NCBI GenBank assembly: GCA_007128075.1
Contig: SKYD01000164.1
Span: 1-10,718, forward strand
Source of the DNA: Thiorhodovibrio sp.
GTDB lineage: Bacteria > Pseudomonadota > Gammaproteobacteria > Chromatiales > Chromatiaceae
Direction: 5' to 3'
Length of the DNA stretch: 10,718 bases
Below are positions 8,623 through 10,718 of this stretch, piece by piece; position 1 is the first letter of the stretch, and every line of letters begins with the position of its first letter. Made by a program: the position numbers and the translations under genes. The notes beneath the pieces are model-generated. The model was given only the letters and a program-made list of their open reading frames with translations, ran no database searches and was not told the origin of the DNA.

Positions 8623-8895
8623 GCGCGCGCTTTGTGAACGACCTGCGCCGTCCTTGGCTTAAGGTCGTTCATTATGTTTCAGGCGTAAAACCCCTGGAAC
8701 GCTCAACCAGCCTGAGTCCTTCGGGGCTATGTTATGAGTGAATGTATAGGTACTTTGGGGTGCTTCACCAGCCCCAAACTCTACGGTGGACTGTTAAACA
8801 GCACAGGGCGCGGCAATGGGCGGTGCGGTTCACGCGAAACCACTCAATAACATTGGCGAGGTGACCTTGACTTTTAAATTTAGTGGTGTAAACCA
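8603..8895 (+). ncRNA. HEARO / omega-RNA of IscB, with 5' guide
   Basis: The roughly 270 gene-free bases directly before iscB can form many helices, as expected for the HEARO RNA that guides IscB. Pairings read by eye: GGTTGAGCG (8617-8625) with CGCTCAACC (8700-8708), enclosing TGAACGACCT (8635-8644) with AGGTCGTTCA (8662-8671) and TTTCAGG (8677-8683) with CCTGGAA (8693-8699, one G-U). Then come a UUCG tetraloop hairpin at 8715-8728, TTTGGGG (8754-8760) with CCCCAAA (8772-8778), and CCACT (8842-8846) with AGTGG (8881-8885). In IscB systems the guide is at the 5' end, taken from DNA flanking the left end. With the boundary at 8618/8619 a 16-nt guide would be TGCAGGAGATCTGCGG (8603-8618). The 3' end is uncertain. 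No dedicated promoter was found; read-through of the operon is likely. Confidence 0.82.
8606..8610 (+). promoter_or_regulatory. Probable ancestral ftsW ribosome binding site, now separated from its gene
   Basis: AGGAG sits at the very end of murD, but the next gene of the operon begins 1.67 kb away. If the segment 8619-10278 is removed, this AGGAG lies exactly 8 bases before the ftsW ATG, an ideal spacing. It now lies inside the predicted guide segment of the omega-RNA. The sequence is seen directly; its former role is inferred. Confidence 0.55.
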
Positions 8896-10194
8896 ATGAA
8901 TACAGTGTTTGTTTTGAGCAATACAAAAAAACCGTTGATGCCAACTCGTCCAGCACGGGCGCGACGGCTACTACGGGACAAAAAAGCTGCTGTGTATCGG
9001 ATGTATCCGTTCACCATCATCCTAAAAGAGCGTGCGGATGGTGAAACACAGCCTATCGAAGCCAAGTTTGATCCTGGGTCAAAGACCACTGGCATCGCTT
9101 TGGTCGCTGAATTTCCCCAACAGGGGCGGGTGGTGTTGTGGGCGGCAAATCTTAACCATCGCGGCGACAGCATTCGCAAGCGATTAGCCGATCGCCGTGC
9201 AATTCGGCGCAATCGACGCAACCGCAAAACCCGCTATCGGCAAATGCGTGTTTTGAATCGCAAAAGACCGCAAGGTTGGCTGCCGCCGTCGCTACAAAGC
9301 CGCGTCGATAATGTCGAGAACTGGCTGAAGAAAATCATTGATCGCGCACCAATTGCAGCCGTTGCCGTCGAAACAGCCCGCTTTGATACCCAAGCATTGC
9401 AAAATCCTGAAATCAGCGGTGTTGAGTATCAACAAGGCGAACTGGCGGGTTATGAACTGCGCGAATATCTGCTGGAAAAATGGAACCGCACCTGTGCTTA
9501 TTGTGGCGCACAGCATGTGCCGCTGGAAATTGAGCACATTGTGTCACGAAGCAAAGGCGGATCAGATCGTGTTAGCAATTTGACATTAGCCTGTCATGAC
9601 TGCAATCAAAAGAAGGGCAATCAGCCGCTTGAAGTGTTTCTGGCGCATGATCCCAAGCGATTGGCGAGGATTAAAGCCCACGCCAAAGCACCGCTGAAAG
9701 ATGCGGCTGCCGTCAATGTGATTCGCTACGCCATCGGCAACGCGCTCAAAAAGTTCGGATTGCCAGTTTCGTTTTGGTCAGGTGGGCGCACCAAAAAGAA
9801 CCGCGTTCTCCAAGGGTACACCAAAGATCACTGGATTGATGCCGCTTGTGTTGGTGAAACGGGTGCAGAGGTGCATATTCCACAAGAAATGAGACCGCTG
9901 ATCATCACCGCAACTGGCAGAGGGCACCGCCAATTCACTCGCGTCAATAAGTTCGGATTTCCCTGTGCCAAAGCCAAAACTGGGAAAACTGTCAACGAAA
10001 TCAGAACGGGCGATGTTGTGAAACTGATTCAACCCAAAGGCAAATATGCCGGTGAATATTGTGCTCGTGTGACGGCGATCAAAAACAGCAACAACTATAT
10101 TTCGATCACCGTCAATCATAAACAAACTTGGTTTGCTGCAAAATTGGCGCACATCATGCAACGCGGAGATGGTTACGCTTATGCTTACGCCTGA
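8896..10194 (+). CDS. iscB: IscB, RNA-guided RuvC/HNH endonuclease
   Basis: IscB binds its omega-RNA and cuts matching DNA beside a target-adjacent motif; the family is ancestral to Cas9. The 432 residues show, in order: the PLMP domain (KKPLMPTRPARARRLL, 11-26); RuvC-I FDPGSKTTGIAL with Asp59; an arginine-rich bridge helix (about 90-119, RRAIRRNRRNRKTRYRQMR); RuvC-II VAVETARFD with Glu159; an HNH domain with zinc pairs Cys200/Cys203 and Cys233/Cys236 and His214, Asn228 and Asn237; RuvC-III TKDHWIDAACVG with His312 and Asp315; and a C-terminal part with TGDVVKLIQPKGKYAG, probably for RNA and motif contact. All expected catalytic residues are present and there is no frameshift, so the nuclease looks functional. 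The start at 8896 gives the usual MNTVFVL beginning, with no clear Shine-Dalgarno. It replaces the murD-ftsW junction. Confidence 0.95.
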   Translation: MNTVFVLSNTKKPLMPTRPARARRLLRDKKAAVYRMYPFTIILKERADGETQPIEAKFDPGSKTTGIALVAEFPQQGRVVLWAANLNHRGDSIRKRLADRRAIRRNRRNRKTRYRQMRVLNRKRPQGWLPPSLQSRVDNVENWLKKIIDRAPIAAVAVETARFDTQALQNPEISGVEYQQGELAGYELREYLLEKWNRTCAYCGAQHVPLEIEHIVSRSKGGSDRVSNLTLACHDCNQKKGNQPLEVFLAHDPKRLARIKAHAKAPLKDAAAVNVIRYAIGNALKKFGLPVSFWSGGRTKKNRVLQGYTKDHWIDAACVGETGAEVHIPQEMRPLIITATGRGHRQFTRVNKFGFPCAKAKTGKTVNEIRTGDVVKLIQPKGKYAGEYCARVTAIKNSNNYISITVNHKQTWFAAKLAHIMQRGDGYAYAYA

Positions 10195-10278
10195 AACAAC
10201 GGTGCGCGACGCATTGCAATGCGCAGGCGCTCGCGCTCCACTTCGTTACGCGACTCGCTGGCGGGTCGCTCGTCATCC
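10195..10278. repeat. Palindromic right end of the IscB element
   Basis: Between the iscB stop and ftsW lie 84 bases. They contain a perfect 14-base palindrome CGCATTGCAATGCG (10210-10223) and a second inverted pair GCGAC (10250-10254) with GTCGC (10265-10269). Subterminal hairpins of this kind are what Y1 transposases recognise at the ends of IS200/IS605-like elements. The TACGCGACTCGCT stretch and the later ATGACTCGCT share GACTCGCT, at 10252-10259 and 10281-10288. I infer the element stops at 10278, just before ATGA. A terminator is unlikely, as no T run follows the palindrome. Confidence 0.5.
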
Positions 10279-10718
10279 ATGACTCGCTCCGATGCAGTGC
10301 CGCGGGGGCGCACTCCCGTGCGGCGGCGCGAGCTATTACCAGCGTTGGATTATCCGCTGCTGTTTGCTGTTGCCTTTTTGTTGGGGCTGGGTTTTGTCAT
10401 GGTGACCTCGGCCTCGATGCCGATTGGTGCTCAGGCTCCGTTTCATAATCCACTCCATTATGTGATCCGTCATCTAATTGCCTGTGTCTTGGCTTTAGGC
10501 ATTGGTGCGCTTTGCTTTGCGACATCGATGACTACATGGCAGCGTATCAGCCCGCTGCTGTTGATCATCGGGATTTTGCTATTGGTGGTGGTGCTGATTC
10601 CTGGTGTCGGGCATACCGTCAACGGTGCTACGCGCTGGATTCGCTTAGGCCCGATTAGTCTGCAAATCTCAGAGCTGGTGAAAGTGTTTGCCATGCTCTA
10701 TGTTGCTGGCTATCTGGT
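10279..10718 (+). CDS. ftsW: Septal peptidoglycan glycosyltransferase FtsW (5' part, cut by window end)
   Basis: FtsW is the polytopic SEDS-family enzyme that polymerises septal glycan from lipid II together with FtsI. The first 146 codons are present and the frame is open at the window edge. After a basic cytoplasmic start (MTRSDAVPRGRTPVRRREL), the first membrane segment leads into FVMVTSASMPIG, nearly the same as E. coli FtsW. Two further membrane segments (about 63-83 and 91-109) and VNGATRWIRLGPISLQISELVKV follow; E. coli has VKGASRWI at the same place. The start at 10279 is an ATGA like others in the operon but now lacks a good ribosome binding site. An in-frame ATG at 10219 would add 20 Arg/Ser-rich residues encoded by the element's right end, which I consider less likely. 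Confidence 0.95.
   Translation, partial: MTRSDAVPRGRTPVRRRELLPALDYPLLFAVAFLLGLGFVMVTSASMPIGAQAPFHNPLHYVIRHLIACVLALGIGALCFATSMTTWQRISPLLLIIGILLLVVVLIPGVGHTVNGATRWIRLGPISLQISELVKVFAMLYVAGYL

Larger units (their letters stand above)
8619..10278 (+). mobile_element. IscB/HEARO element (ISC type, no transposase) between murD and ftsW
   Basis: The element consists of a structured RNA region, iscB and a palindromic right end, and interrupts an otherwise gapless operon in the same orientation. No TnpA-like gene is present, so it would need a Y1-type transposase in trans. Boundaries are inferred. Removing 8619-10278 gives GAGATCTGCGG joined to ATGACTCGC: murD would still end Gly-stop (GGA TGA), ftsW would start in that ATGA, and AGGAG would stand 8 bases before it. 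This copies the ATGA overlaps at rsmH/ftsL, ftsI/murE and mraY/murD. No target duplication is seen, as expected for the IS200/IS605-like mechanism proposed for ISC elements. The presence of the element is near certain, the exact ends less so. Confidence 0.8.

Noticed and set aside
8780..8890. Segments such as GGTGCGGTTCACGCG look somewhat like group II intron sequence
   Set aside because: No domain V-like hairpin and no reverse transcriptase gene; the position directly before iscB and the helices fit a HEARO RNA.
8896..10194. Possible Cas9 or CRISPR-associated effector
   Set aside because: The protein is far too short, has a PLMP domain and no REC lobe, and there is no CRISPR array in the window. 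This is IscB.
10192..10281. iscB and ftsW are in the same frame with no other stop between them, so read-through of the TGA could make an IscB-FtsW fusion
   Set aside because: It needs stop read-through, and FtsW has a plausible start of its own; one chance in three for the shared frame.

Overview
The window carries most of a division and cell wall (dcw) cluster on the + strand, in the order rsmH, ftsL, ftsI, murE, murF, mraY, murD and then ftsW, which runs off the right edge. Gene order, protein lengths close to Escherichia coli, a MurE of the meso-diaminopimelate type (DNPR motif) and an MraY that is highly E. coli-like point to a Gram-negative gammaproteobacterium. I cannot place it to genus. 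The coding part is fairly GC-rich, while roughly the first 160 bases are very AT-rich.

Left to right: an AT-rich leader without a gene holds a small set of direct and inverted repeats (15-50) and, further down, a good sigma70-type promoter (161-189). rsmH is the first gene after it. The usual first dcw gene, mraZ, is not between the promoter and rsmH. The genes are packed as one operon: ATGA start/stop overlaps at rsmH/ftsL, ftsI/murE and mraY/murD, a 14-base overlap at ftsL/ftsI, a TGATG overlap at murE/murF and a 3-base gap at murF/mraY. Their products modify 16S rRNA (RsmH), build the divisome (FtsL, FtsI), extend the peptide of the peptidoglycan precursor in the cytoplasm (MurD, MurE, MurF), load it onto undecaprenyl phosphate (MraY) and polymerise septal glycan (FtsW with FtsI).

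The exception to this packing is between murD and ftsW, where about 1.66 kb is inserted: a structured RNA region of the HEARO/omega-RNA type, an apparently intact iscB gene (RNA-guided RuvC/HNH nuclease, the family from which Cas9 arose), and a palindromic right end. No transposase is present. The sequence suggests precise boundaries, 8619 to 10278. Removing that segment joins murD and ftsW by the same ATGA overlap used elsewhere in the operon, leaves both proteins unchanged, and places an AGGAG Shine-Dalgarno sequence 8 bases before the ftsW start. On this model the 16-nt guide is the 3' end of murD and the target-adjacent motif is the ATGA at the ftsW start codon. The nuclease would then be programmed against the uninserted murD-ftsW junction of an essential operon. 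The reconstruction is inference; the ORFs, motifs and helices are read directly.
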